Assembly: GCF_964204645.1 (NCBI RefSeq)
Contig: NC_134026.1
Coordinates: 15,580,650-15,644,649, forward strand
Direction of reading: 5' to 3'
Length of the DNA stretch: 64,000 nucleotides
Origin: Tubulanus polymorphus
Lineage: Eukaryota > Nemertea > Palaeonemertea > Tubulaniformes > Tubulanidae
The position numbers were made by a program, and so were the translations under genes. A model generated the notes under the pieces. It was not told where the DNA came from. It saw only the letters and a program-made list of their open reading frames with translations, and searched no databases. The stretch's first letter is position 1, and every line of letters starts with the position of its first letter. This document shows, piece by piece, positions 22,234 through 32,928 of this stretch.

Positions 22234-23280
22234 CTAGACGGCTTGTTTGATTTCGTTTTCTGTGATGAATAACGACGTGTTTGTGATTTCGTCTTCTGGA
22301 TCGCTGATGAGCACACTTTGAATGGCTTGTCCTGCCAGACCCGCTTGAATCTCTTTCTGAAACGCTTTCTTCAATTCAGTTAAATTCCATGCTGAATCAC
22401 CATGGTCGCGTGTGATCTGAGTTTTAATTCCCGATGGGAGTTTCTCGAATATGACTGGAATCAGGAGATCCCCATAGCTTTCCTCGGTCTTACCGAGAGA
22501 TTTTAGACTCCTGATATAGCCTTCCAGTTCATCGTAGAACTTTTTCATCTGTTGTACATTTTCGCGTGGTTTTGGCAATTCCCACAATGCCTTCATATAA
22601 ACGTCGATCAATTTATGAGTTTGTCCGTACCTGTTTTTCAAGAGTTCAATGGCTTCGACGTAGTTGTTATTGGTCAGTGATAAGCCCTCGACGCATCGGG
22701 CCGCTTCTCCGCTGAGTTGCGCACGAAGATACTGGAATTTTTGGATGTCGTCTAATCCGGTATCGTTGTGGATAGCTGATTCGAATGCATCTATAAAGCC
22801 GATCCATTATAGTAAATCCCCGCTGAATGTCGGTAAATGTAACTTAGGTAGATTGACTTGCCTTGATTTGTTGTTAATCGATTGATGAGTTGTCGTCGGT
22901 TTCGTGTCGTTATTGAACGTTTCAATAAAGAATCTATACTTTTGTATTTCGATAATCCGTTCGAATGCGAAATCATCTGCGTCTGCGATAGATGATTGTA
23001 GATTTTCATCAGGCGTCAACGAGAGAATTGTTTGATCTAGTTCTTGTATGAGGTTTAGCTTTGTGACCGCTGATGATATGATTGCTACCAGATCTTGAAC
23101 TTCGGCTAGGCCTACTTCTGTTGATCCGGATTGTAGGCTCTGGTAGACCTCTTCTGCACGATTGAGGTATTTAGATAACTGCCCTCGGTGGGCCAACCGA
23201 GATGCTGTAGGACGCTTCGTTTGGTCCATTTCGTTTTGACGCTCAGTTGCGTCATTCGCATTTTCCGATGTCGTCAACAT
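22234..23280 (-). pseudogene. Pao/BEL gag
   Basis: ATG lies at 23278-23280, shortly after the primer-binding site. The reading passes LPKLHLPTFSGD, where a TAG at 22807-22809 replaces the residue before the conserved tryptophan, and continues in frame through WIGFIDAFESA and FEKLPSGIKTQI, typical of Pao/BEL gag (DUF1759 and DUF1758-adjacent regions). The frame ends at 22234, just before the nucleocapsid frame starts. One stop and one frame change break it. Confidence 0.8.
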
Positions 23281-23301
23281 AATCCTGGTCACGGCACCAA
23301 A

Positions 23302-23497
23302 TGTGATGGAGTGACTATCACCACAGAGAGGTGACCAGATCCGAAGGAGTAAAGTCGAAGAGCGTGTTGTATTTTGTGAATCTAAACAGCATCTAACTTT
23401 ATTACTACAGTATAGGGTTACAGTATAGTACACATGGCGCGAAACAGCAACCAATCATATAAGAGAGACATCAACGAATCATATAAGAGAACCAACA
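23302..23497 (-). repeat. Pao/BEL 5' LTR (candidate) and primer-binding site
   Basis: Read on the reverse strand, the LTR begins about TGTTGGTTC (23497), contains AATAAAG as a poly(A) signal, and ends near CACTCCATCACA (about 23302). It is followed at once by TTGGTGCCGTGACC (23287-23300), the primer-binding site typical of Pao/BEL elements. The upstream border is uncertain because no second LTR is available for comparison. Confidence 0.6.
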
Positions 23498-24122
23498 CAT
23501 GTCGTTCTCGACATTTGATGATGGAAAAGAATTAGATAATTCACTTGTTCATAACCTTTTAGATTAGCACAATATTAAATATTTTTCAACGAAATCGGAT
23601 AAGAAAGCAGCAATTGTTGAAAGATTTGATAGAACATTAAAGGCCGACTCAAATGGAGGTCCAAAAACCCACCGGTTGGTACTTGAGATTTGCAGTGCAG
23701 GCCACATCCCACTAGCAACTAGCAAGCGGTAGTTTGTTTAAAGTGTTAACTGGAACGCATCTGGCTCACACCAGTATCACACAGTATCACAGTGACACAT
23801 AAAAAAAACTTTTTTTCGTATATGTTTGATATCAATTTGGTTGTTGATTTTAAACCTACCCATTGACGCTTCAGTTGCTTCGACCAAGTGTTCACATAAC
23901 CGCTCATTCACAACGTTACAGTCAATTTTATTCAGTGATATATCTGATATTACATCATCTAAGATTTCTGACGAAAGATTCCTAAATTGGCTGGTTCACG
24001 GGAATCCACTTTAACTACTCTTTATTCCTTTTATTGTTGAAACGAGGGAAACATTACACTCGATACGGTCCAATGCATTTAGAACACACTTGATTGGGCA
24101 GTGCACATCCGAAAACATGTGG
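23498..24122. other. No gene seen
   Basis: This AT-rich flank of the Pao/BEL element shows no recognisable motif. An open frame at 23826-24014 (+) has no domain. Confidence 0.45.
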
Positions 24123-24580
24123 TTAACCTCTTTCGAACTCGGTACACTTTAGGATGTGGGGCGAGACAATGAAGTAATCTATGACGCGCTGGCTATTCCC
24201 TCTAAGACATGTATAAGCACCGACACCTCTATCCTTACCAATTCTGCCATTTACAATAAGTAACCCGTGAGTTTGGCAGAAATCAGACAGGCGATAACCC
24301 CAATAATGAACGTCTTTGATGAGACGCTCGAGCAGAATATCTGCTTTCAAATTAGAAATATCTACAAGAAGTCCTCAGCTTCAAACCTTTCAACGTAGAA
24401 AGCGAAGTCTTGCATTTCTTTGGTGTGCGCATTTAGATCTCCACAAATACAAATATGACACTCGTTTTGTGGAAACAATTGAGTTATATCGGTACTTAAA
24501 GAAAAAATGAGGGCCACTGAATTTACTAGACTCGGGCGGGATAAGGTACCGCTCAGGTAAAAACTCTTAGTTAGAACCAC
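24123..24580 (-). pseudogene. LINE endonuclease domain fragment
   Basis: The reverse strand encodes CHICICGDLNAHTKEMQDF and, after a frame change, FCQTHGLLIVNGRIGKDRG, GAYTCLRG and VIDYFIVSPHIL. These are the GDxNAH and terminal blocks of the apurinic endonuclease (exonuclease-endonuclease-phosphatase) domain of non-LTR retrotransposons. No reverse transcriptase follows at the expected side. It is a broken remnant. Confidence 0.75.
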
Positions 24581-24904
24581 TTAAATGTTTTGATATCTTG
24601 ATCCACTGTATTATATCACTAGTTTTCTTAACAGGATGTATATATGTGGCTTCTAGTTTTAAATGCTATGAGTATTCCACCAGATTTTCTGGTACCCATA
24701 TTTGAGTGATTAAAACAACAACTTGAAAATCAAGTGATTCAAAAAATTTGGAAACCCATATTTCATCTAGAGCAGTCAATGTGTTTCCGTAAATATTAGT
24801 ATATCAGCATATTTACACTCATGAGATAAATTCTTTACAGTTGATTTTAGATTAGAGACCACCATACATTTAAACACAATATTTCTAGCCGTTTGGATTT
24901 CTAT

Positions 24905-26697
24905 CTAGTCTTAGATTCGAAATATTGTCATATGTCAACTGAAGGAAAATGGACCTGAGTCTTAGATTCAAAGTATATTGATTTAGGGAGGAATATTCCT
25001 CCCACCACTAAACGCTATAACCTGAATTTTTAGAAAGATAGGTATTGGTGTTTGTGGTGTAATTTATTTTTTACTTTTTAAAAAGTACCCAATAAAGCCA
25101 GGTAGATTTATGAAGTTCGAGTGATACGATACACAGTGTTCGAGGTAATGAGACGGTATGAGACATACATAGAATTTTAGAAAACTAAATAGATTTAGTA
25201 TTTTCATGGTCTAACAGTAAATTGCTGTAACTTTGTCGACAATCAATTGTAATCAGATTGCAATCAGGCGCTTCTCGATAAACATGAAGACAAAATCGTA
25301 ATCAAAACACGTGCATAACATAGAAATTCAGTTTTGATTATACAGGGAATATATAAGGACTGCTTACAAAACAGACAGCTGCGATGATCCTAAATAGCTT
25401 AATCCGGCACGAGTTGAGCTAATTTATGGGTTTAAAGGTTCATTTTCACAGTCAATGGACGTAATTTGATAAATGCATTCTTTAAATGGAAATTCTATAG
25501 TAATCGATACAAATCATTTATGTTAAGTGTTTTGTGTTAATTAAGAATCGTCATTCAAGGATTAAAGATCATTATGAAGCTGATACGTTTCATTCATGCG
25601 GATTCTTCTCTCATTACTAGCGTTAATAAGAGATTCGCGTGTCACGCATGATGAAAATAAATGTATTGGAGTCGTATTTCTTTCATTTTCATTTAAGGTC
25701 GCAAATTAGCCATTTTCCTAGTATGCATTATTCTCATTTATACGTAAAAGTGTATTCGGTATGAGGGTGTGTTTCTTTCTTCACTCCTTTATATACAATT
25801 CAGAAATAGGAGTTAATAAGGAGGTTTTTACTCCTAAACGAACTCAAATCCCTTTCAGTTCAAGTTTATATGCATGGGGATCTATGAAATAAGGGAAAAT
25901 ACAATCCAGCCTACTAGCCACTGAACGTTAGCACCCAGAAAACGTCAGGAATTTGCAGAAAAAACAAAACATTATGTTAAAAAAACATCGGATAAAATTC
26001 ATTCTAAACATGCGTTACTAAGCCCAGAACTCCAGATATCGAGATGATATGTCTAAGGCAGATTTCTCCCTTTGTGACACAACCATTTAATTAGTCATGT
26101 GACCATTATGTTTAAACACCTCTCACAATCAAGCTTAAGATAAAGTGGCCTGCGGTATGAATGCTTTAGTATTGATTCATATGGTCCATATACGAAGCAT
26201 TATAGTCTTTACAATCTTACTTTTTCTCGACTTAAAAATTATTTTTTGATTGACATACCACGGAAACTAGTTGATTAAAAGCACAAACGCATATAGTCGC
26301 TATCCCGGCAATCAAATCGACTTAAAAATCGATTGATTGTTATTGAACTGAAGAAAGACGAAAAAGACAACCAGCGTTTGTATGAGATACATGTTTCGTT
26401 GTTCGTGAATTCAGCATGCACCAATGTCCAATAAAATTCAACAATTCAAAGTTATTACAAAACTTGCAAATTCTGATATTTATTTAGCGGCAATTTTCCC
26501 CTTGCCATTTTTCCGACGTTTATCCAAAGATTGAAATACTTCATTAATATACTAAAATAATACTATCAGGTATCGCACTGGTAAAATAATATTTCAAATT
26601 TCAAATAGTATTTCAAAGATATTTGAAATTGAAAGTTTCAATAATTTATCGCATCGCACAGCGAAATCCGTGAAATACGTTTTTGATTTACGGGTGC
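24905..26697 (+). repeat. Arm copy 1 of the long inverted-repeat element family
   Basis: This stretch matches the complement of about 55835-57620 over some 1.7-1.8 kb. It includes a palindromic GGGAGGAATATTCCTCCC box (about 24982-24999), the following 'cactaaacgctataacctga' and the end 'tttgatttacgggtgcctca'. The outer inverted-repeat terminus (CGCAGTCTC end) is missing, so it is a truncated copy in the orientation opposite to the right arm of the complete element at 51213-58185. Confidence 0.8.
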
Positions 26698-27000
26698 CTC
26701 ATGGGATACGCCCATAATACCTCCGCCCAAAATACCGCCGCCCAAAATCCCACACCCACAATCCCTCCACCCAGAATACCCTCATATGTGTCCAAAATAC
26801 CTCCGTCCAGAATTTTAAAAGAATACTATAATTCTATTATTTATGTGTAGAAAGTAACCCCAATGTCAACTATTATACATTTATAGGACCATATATAATG
26901 TATTACGGTACGTATAAACCTATACTGGATAATAATTGAATAACAACTAATGAAAATGTTCACTTGCAATTAGTTATGGCTGGGAAATTTACAAGTAGAC
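26698..27000 (+). repeat. C-rich stepped repeat plus flank, shared with 42890-43170
   Basis: Units of the form 'atacctccgcccaaa' and 'atccctccacccag' recur every 11-15 bp to about 26815. The following 180 bp (to 'agttatggctggga') match 42990-43170. It corresponds to one arm of the large hairpin at 42779-42997. Confidence 0.75.
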
Positions 27001-27347
27001 CTATAGTCATTATATGATTTAGGATCACCAATGATAGATAGACCAAGCGAATCGTTATCTTTAAGCCTTGTCTCGTAAGCCTTATTATAGGCTGGCTCGT
27101 GTTTATCGAGATGACACGTAAATAAAGAAACAGGAACAACATTTAGATATCGACTCAATATTTTATTTTTCTTTATAAATATAGAAATTAGCAGCACAGT
27201 TTCTTCAATGATACAGATAAAAACATTTTAAGATCGTTGTTTACTTTAAAATGCGCATGTTATAACCGATTCCACGCAAGAATTCACTAACGTTTTTACG
27301 CCCGTCTCTGTAATCAATGCATAAGTTATTTAAGCGAAGCTGCAGGT

Positions 27348-27760
27348 CTATTTTTGTCTTATTCTTTTGGCAGGACGCTGCACAATACTGTCTTGTTCAA
27401 TTGCAGCAGATACTGTTGCATTTTCTTGTTGAAATGACTGGATTGTCCGCCAAATCGAAGGGTGTTTGTGTCCCACAAGATAGTTGAATTTGTTATTCCA
27501 AGCCTCGCATATATTATTGGTTCGAGCATCATCATTTAATGTCGCGCAATTGACATTCCATAATGCCACCGGAAACAAAGGAGGTGTACGCCTAAACCTC
27601 AGTAGTCCATTTGGCGCCCTAACACGACGATAAGTTCCATTTATGTACGTAGCACTGAAATAATCCAATAGTTCTATCCCCTCATCCGGTACAATAGTGA
27701 GTAAATATTCTAATCCGGCACTAACATCATTAACGGGTAAAATGCAAGTCCATCGATCAT
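27348..27760 (-). pseudogene. MULE-type transposase C-terminal fragment
   Basis: The reverse frame reads YFSATYINGTY, PPLFPVALWNV, ARTNNICEAWNNKFN and VGHKHPSIWRTI, the C-terminal signature of many invertebrate Mutator-like (MULE) transposases. It stops at 27348-27350. The same frame extends upstream beyond 27668 (VSAGLEYLLTIV) before breaking up around 27840. No catalytic core is present in the window. It lies next to an arm copy of the inverted-repeat family, but their relation is unproven. Confidence 0.75.
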
Positions 27761-27849
27761 CCCAACAAATAACTGAAAGTTCTGATTTTCGTTGTAATGC
27801 TGTTGTAAGCCAAGTTAAATCGGTAACTTTTCGGGTTTTGAGTTTTCAT

Positions 27850-28331
27850 TTTGTGTTCTCAGAGGTTTGAGAAAGCTGTCAACGTTTCATGTACTAGTTT
27901 TATAATTTTGAAATCACGTGAAGATATTGCAACATGGTTGATGGGGAAATATTAAATTACTGGCATACTCAGTGAGTATTTTATACTATTTGCAGTGTTA
28001 ATTTAGTAGATTATGGTGTAATAACATAAGAGAATATTCCGTAGTATAAGAGTACAACATAAATCAGTGAAATAGAGAAGTAATTCCATTAAATTAAGGC
28101 GAAATATTATGATGCAAGATAAAGGTTTATTTTGTATTGCGCAATCTAGCAATAGCTCAGATATTATAAGTTTGTATTATCTGTTTACAGGTTTGAATCG
28201 TCCAAAATCCGTTGAATAAAGAAACATCAATTTGATATCCGGAGTTTGTTATTTGTCGGACGTATTCAAAAGCCACCACTTGAAACCCCATCGAGCCATT
28301 TGATTCAAATTGAGTCTCACCAAGCGTCATC
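27850..28331. other. No gene seen; probable 5' region of the second Pao/BEL element
   Basis: An AATAAAG near 28216 and the ATG at 28332 fit an LTR end and leader of the downstream Pao/BEL element. I could not fix an LTR border because no matching 3' LTR is present in the window. Confidence 0.35.
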
Positions 28332-28396
28332 ATGGCAGATCCTGAGAAGACAACAACAACAACACTTAAGAATAAGCGTCGGGCAGCTAAGTCAGC
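28332..28396 (+). pseudogene. Pao/BEL gag, first segment
   Basis: The N terminus begins MADPEKTTTTTLKNKRRAAK and then reaches the 12-bp duplicated target AGCTAAGTCAGC (28385-28396). The same frame resumes after the second copy of the target at 30964-30975. Confidence 0.7.
28385..28396. repeat. 12-bp target-site duplication of the Penelope insertion, left
   Basis: AGCTAAGTCAGC is repeated at 30964-30975. Confidence 0.85.
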
Positions 28397-28506
28397 GAGA
28401 CGAGAAGATACACAATATCCGTGTAAGAAGATAACAAGAGAAATCCCACAATAAGTTCAGCCAAAACGAGAAACTTGAATAGAAGAGTTATATATATTTG
28501 CGCAAC

Positions 28507-28537
28507 GTTTCGGCTAAAGACTATTAGCCATCATCAG
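28507..28537 (-). ncRNA. Hammerhead-like motif, left Penelope copy
   Basis: On the reverse strand CTGATGA is followed by a perfect 6-bp stem (GGCTAA with TTAGCC) and GAAAC. Penelope-like elements are known to carry hammerhead ribozymes near their ends. A short preceding hairpin (GTAC/GTAC) could be stem I. The cleavage triplet is not canonical by eye. Confidence 0.45.
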
Positions 28538-29278
28538 GCGTACTGAGTACAGGAGAATATTACAAGATATTTATACAAGACCAAAACAATAGAAGCAGAG
28601 TGAGTGATTAAAATATTGAAAGGGGAATAGATTAAAGTAATGACATAACAACTAGAAAACAATGCTAAAGTAAGCAAGGCAAACTAGGGGCAATGTAGAT
28701 TAAAGTAATTAATAAACAAAGACACAAGCTAAAGTGATTAAAACGGGAGGACAAGCTAAGGGGTAATCAAATAAAACAAAGAGAAGGAACATGAAAGGCG
28801 ATAATCAGTGAGTGAGTGGAAACAAGCAAACTATGATAAAGGCAAAACAATGGAGGGAATTAGTATAACGGGGGTACAAGAGAAGCGAGAAATTTGGAGA
28901 TCAAAATGTTGTGGGGGGAGAAACCGTTATTCAAATTAACACAATTTTCCAAGTTTTCAATAATCAGGGCCGATTCCATAATGTGTCGTTTAATCTTTTC
29001 TGAACAGGGAAAAATTATGGAGGCATTTTCAAAATCAAAATTGTGGCTGGTTTCGTATACGTGATTGGCAACACCGCTTTCAGGCTTAAAATTCTTTACA
29101 TCATTCTTATGTTCACGAATGCGCTTGTGTAAATCGCGTCCGGTTTCGCCGATATATATTTTGTTACAAACTTTACAGGGAATTTTATATACACCAATGT
29201 TCAGGGGTTCAATTTTGGGGGAGTTATGAGTAAGATTACGACTAAGTTTGTTGTTATAAGTAAAAATGAGTTGTTTGT

Positions 29279-29815
29279 TTAAGAGATGGAGGGGAGTTTT
29301 AGATTTTTCCAGAAAAGGAACGAAAGGTACAATAATAGGCTGTTTACGCGCGCGGTCCCTTGAGAGTGACTGAAATGTGAACGACGGGCTCTCAAGAGAG
29401 CTTTATTCAAAATGTCGTCGGGGTAAGCTAATTTATTAAGAGAGGTCTTGATCTGGGTTAGTTCATCATCCAAGAAAAGGGGGTCACAAATCCTTAATGC
29501 GCGAAGGAATAAGCTTTGGGCAACACTAAGTTTAATGTTATGAGCGGTGAAGGAGAAATAATGTAGGTATGTTCCAGAGTGGGTAGGTTTCCTATAAACC
29601 GAGAATTTTAGACAAGACAAACAATTGTGTATACAAACATCAAGGAAAGGGATTTTCCCATCAACTTCCAATTCAAATGTGAAGTTCAAGGAGGGATAAA
29701 AAGAGTTAATAAATTTGGATTTTAATAATTGGAGCCCATAGATATAAGGTAGGGAGGGTAGACGTGATTGAAATTTCGAAAGAATATCTTTAGAGTCCGG
29801 AAACCGTTGGAACAT
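29279..29815 (-). pseudogene. Penelope-like RT C-terminal part, left copy
   Basis: The frame starts inside the reverse transcriptase (5' truncated) and shows FELEVDGKIPFLDV and FSVYRKPTHSGTYLHYFS, hallmarks of the Penelope RT thumb. A 1-bp loss in a GC run (ACCGCGCGCG here, ACCCGCGCGCG in the other copy), about 29352-29362, shifts the frame. The GIY-YIG part (about 29070-29170) therefore lies in another frame. Confidence 0.85.
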
Positions 29816-29819
29816 ACCT

Positions 29820-30536
29820 GGAACATACCTACATTATTTCTCCTTCACCGCTCATAACATTAAACTTAGTGTTGCCCAAAGCTTATTCCTTCGCGCATTA
29901 AGGATTTGTGACCCCCTTTTCTTGGATGATGAACTAACCCAGATCAAGACCTCTCTTAATAAATTAGCTTACCCCGACGACATTTTGAATAAAGCTCTCT
30001 TGAGAGCCCGTCGTTCACATTTCAGTCACTCTCAAGGGACCCGCGCGCGTAAACAGCCTATTATTGTACCTTTTGTTCCTTTTCTGGAAAAATCTAAAAC
30101 TCCCCTCCATCTCTTAAACAAACAACTCATTTTTACTTATAACAACAAACTTAGTCGTAATCTTACTCATAACTCCCCCAAAATTGAACCCCTGAACATT
30201 GGTGTATATAAAATTCCCTGTAAAGTTTGTAACAAAATATATATCGGCGAAACCGGACGCGATTTACACAAGCGCATTCGTGAACATAAGAATGATGTAA
30301 AGAATTTTAAGCCTGAAAGCGGTGTTGCCAATCACGTATACGAAACCAGCCACAATTTTGATTTTGAAAATGCCTCCATAATTTTCCCCTGTTCAGAAAA
30401 GATTAAACGACACATTATGGAATCGGCCCTGATTATTGAAAACTTGGAAAATTGTGTTAATTTGAATAACGGTTTCTCCCCCCACAACATTTTGATCTCC
30501 AAATTTCTCGCTTCTCTTGTACCCCCGTTATACTAA
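29820..30536 (+). pseudogene. Penelope-like RT end and GIY-YIG endonuclease, right copy
   Basis: The frame is open from the junction at 29820 (GTYLHYFSF) through the RT-nuclease linker to the GIY-YIG domain: IGVYKIPC, CNKIYIGETGRDLHKRIREH and a later E in HIMESALI. This nuclease domain is typical of Penelope-like elements. The stop is at 30534-30536. It is 5' truncated, so no RT catalytic motif is present, but the nuclease domain itself has no visible break. Confidence 0.85.
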
Positions 30537-30858
30537 TTCCCTCCATTGTTTTGCCTTTATCATAGTTTGCTTGTTTCCACTCACTCACTGATTATCGCCT
30601 TTCATGTTCCTTCTCTTTGTTTTATTTGATTACCCCTTAGCTTGTCCTCCCGTTTTAATCACTTTAGCTTGTGTCTTTGTTTATTAATTACTTTAATCTA
30701 CATTGCCCCTAGTTTGCCTTGCTTACTTTAGCATTGTTTTCTAGTTGTTATGTCATTACTTTAATCTATTCCCCTTTCAATATTTTAATCACTCACTCTG
30801 CTTCTATTGTTTTGGTCTTGTATAAATATCTTGTAATATTCTCCTGTACTCAGTACGC

Positions 30859-30889
30859 CTGATGATGGCTAATAGTCTTTAGCCGAAAC
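30859..30889 (+). ncRNA. Hammerhead-like motif, right Penelope copy
   Basis: CTGATGA (30859-30865), a 6-bp stem and GAAAC (30885-30889) mirror the motif at 28507-28537. Confidence 0.45.
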
Positions 30890-30963
30890 GTTGCGCAAAT
30901 ATATATAACTCTTCTATTCAAGTTTCTCGTTTTGGCTGAACTTATTGTGGGATTTCTCTTGTT

Positions 30964-30975
30964 AGCTAAGTCAGC
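30964..30975. repeat. 12-bp target-site duplication of the Penelope insertion, right
   Basis: AGCTAAGTCAGC matches 28385-28396. The codon phase at both copies is identical. Confidence 0.85.
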
Positions 30976-31168
30976 ATTTACGCGTGTCGAAAATTCGCTG
31001 ACTGAGGCTATTGTGGCAAATCGTACGCCAGCCGAAATAAGTTTTGAGCTAGAAGTGTTGAGGGAGAAACTGTCAGCTGCGGAAAAAGCACACGAAAATT
31101 ACACGGAAGATATGAATGATGACGAATACGAATTGGAAGAAGCGTGGATAAATAATGTTCAGAAACAA
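30976..31168 (+). pseudogene. Pao/BEL gag, second segment
   Basis: The frame continues gag with a helical, charged N-terminal region (SFELEVLREKLSAAEKAHEN and a DDEYELEEAW segment), as in Pao/BEL gag proteins. It is cut by the fold-back element at 31169, and the same frame resumes at 32929. Confidence 0.75.
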
Positions 31169-32928
31169 TAAACCATTTTACAGTTGCTAGCCGCCATTTT
31201 GTTAGGGTACTTTTGTCCCGTATTGTTGGGTCATTTTTTTCTATTTTTTAAAAACTGTCCGTGATGTGTGTTGTACCATATTTCATCTGTCCATGGATGG
31301 ATTTTGACAACTTCAGCAACATTCAAACTGCGTGAATCTCTAGTTTTCAGTTATGTAAAAATAATTTCTCAAATTTACAACAATGCGACATGAGAGCGAT
31401 ATAAAAATCGGTGGTCAGTTTTTGCCGTGCGCATAGAAATCAAGGGTACTGAACTTTGAAGTTCGTTATTTTCAGAAATAATTTTCTAAAAAATCCTAGC
31501 ATTTCAAGAACTGTGCGCATAAATGCCCCCTTTCAGGTGAACTTTGAAATTTTAAGATATCTTGCCTAGTTTTTTTTCTATGGCACTTTAACTGCAGCGC
31601 GTGTATTGTCATTCCGAGATTCGGCGCTGTTTTCTTTGCGTGTATTTCAGTATATGGGTGTTATTTTTTCACTTTTACTACACTTGTCTCTACGGAAAAT
31701 GGTTTTAATTGTTGGTACGAGTATCAGGTTTTAATATTACGTCATTTATGCAATATAATAGATCGAAGACATTAGAGATGTTGGAGTTAAAGGGATTTTT
31801 TTACCAGTTTTAGCAGCGAGACTGAACGGCATTTTGATCACGTATTCGAAGTTGCGCGCGGGAAGAGAATATATGGGCCTATATTGAGATGGAAGAAGAA
31901 AAAAAATATAACACACAAAATCGAGTATGATGACCATTTAAATCAGTAGTCTATCAATAAATTTACATAAAAATCTACTGAAATTAGATGGATGGAGAAG
32001 TGGTCAAAAAGCTGGACAAATGGGTTGGGGCAAATATTCAGCTACTTTCTATGAATACTTTCTATTAAGTACACACAAGATTGATTAGATTGGGAAGAAA
32101 ATATAGGAAAACGTTTTCTTGCTTTGGTGGTGACATATCAAGTATCAAGTCCTAATGTCAGACACCGGTGATAAAAAGTAAAAAGTGACATCTACCATCA
32201 CAAAAACGCAAGAAGTGTGTGGATTGCATTTACAACAAAAGAGTGATATTTTGGGTTTTCTTGGGTGCATGTACGTAAGCCTCTGCCTGCTGTAAAAGCG
32301 GCTACCAATACAGCCATTACGAACTAGCGCCGGAGAACGGAATACAGTATTAATGCCGTAATATTAAAACCTGATACTCGTATCAACAATTAAAACCATT
32401 TTCCGTAGAGACAAGTGTAGTAAAAATGAAAAAATAACGCCCATATACTGAAATACACGCAAAGAAAACAGCGCCGAATCTCGGAATGACAATACACGCG
32501 CTGCAGTTAAAGTGCCATAGGAAAAAAACTAGGCAAGATATCTTAAAATTTCAAAGTTCACCTGAAAGGGGGCATTTATGCGCACAGTTCTTGAAATGCT
32601 TGGATTTTTTAGAAAATTATTTCTGAAAATAACGAACTTCAAAGTTCAGTACCCTTGATTTCTATGCGCACGGCAAAAACTGACCACCGATTTTTATATT
32701 GCTCTCATGTCGCATTGTTGTAAATTTGAGAAATGATTTTTACATAACTGATACTAGAGATTCACGTGGTTTGAATGTTGCTGAAGTTGTCAAAATCCAT
32801 CCATGGACAGATGAAATATGATACAACACGCATCACGGATAGTTTTTAAAAAAGAGAAAAAAATGACCCAACAATACGGGACATAAGTACCCTAACAAAA
32901 TGGCGGCTAGCAACTGTAAAATGGTTTA
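31169..32928. mobile_element. Fold-back element with arms of about 570 bp, inserted without duplication
   Basis: Arms 31169-31740 and about 32357-32928 are inverted repeats that begin TAAACCATTTTACAGTTGCT. The loop of about 615 bp shows no convincing coding sequence, so this is a non-autonomous element. Removing exactly these bases joins the flanking gag codons CAA and TTC in frame, so no target duplication is visible. Each terminus, including that of the solo arm at 3416, is preceded by AA, and the inferred target is AA^TT. Confidence 0.85.

Larger units (their letters stand above)
18144..23497 (-). mobile_element. Decayed Pao/BEL LTR retrotransposon, reverse strand
   Basis: Running leftward from the LTR near 23497 the order is LTR, primer-binding site, gag, zinc knuckles, aspartic protease, reverse transcriptase, RNase H, integrase zinc domain, integrase core and the start of the C-terminal domain. 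That is the complete Pao/BEL order. The frame is broken by a stop in gag (22807-22809), frame changes near 22150-22240, 20990-21100 and 20670-20740, and further breaks around 20000-20280. No 3' LTR is found; the 3' end is replaced by the ORF108 segment at about 18230. This is a non-autonomous relic. Confidence 0.85.
28397..30963. mobile_element. Head-to-head inverted pair of 5'-truncated Penelope-like elements
   Basis: Arms 28432-29575 and 29820-30964 are near-perfect inverted repeats of about 1144 bp with a 244-bp spacer that belongs to the longer left copy. Both copies run outward from the centre, and both end in a tail with a hammerhead-like motif. The left copy extends about 35 bp further at its 3' end. 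One 12-bp direct duplication flanks the whole pair, which indicates a single integration of an inverted dimer. The junction shows a repeated 11-base word (GGAACATACCT) at 29809-29830. Inverted, truncated tandem structures are known for Penelope-like elements, but an almost perfectly symmetric pair is striking. Confidence 0.85.
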
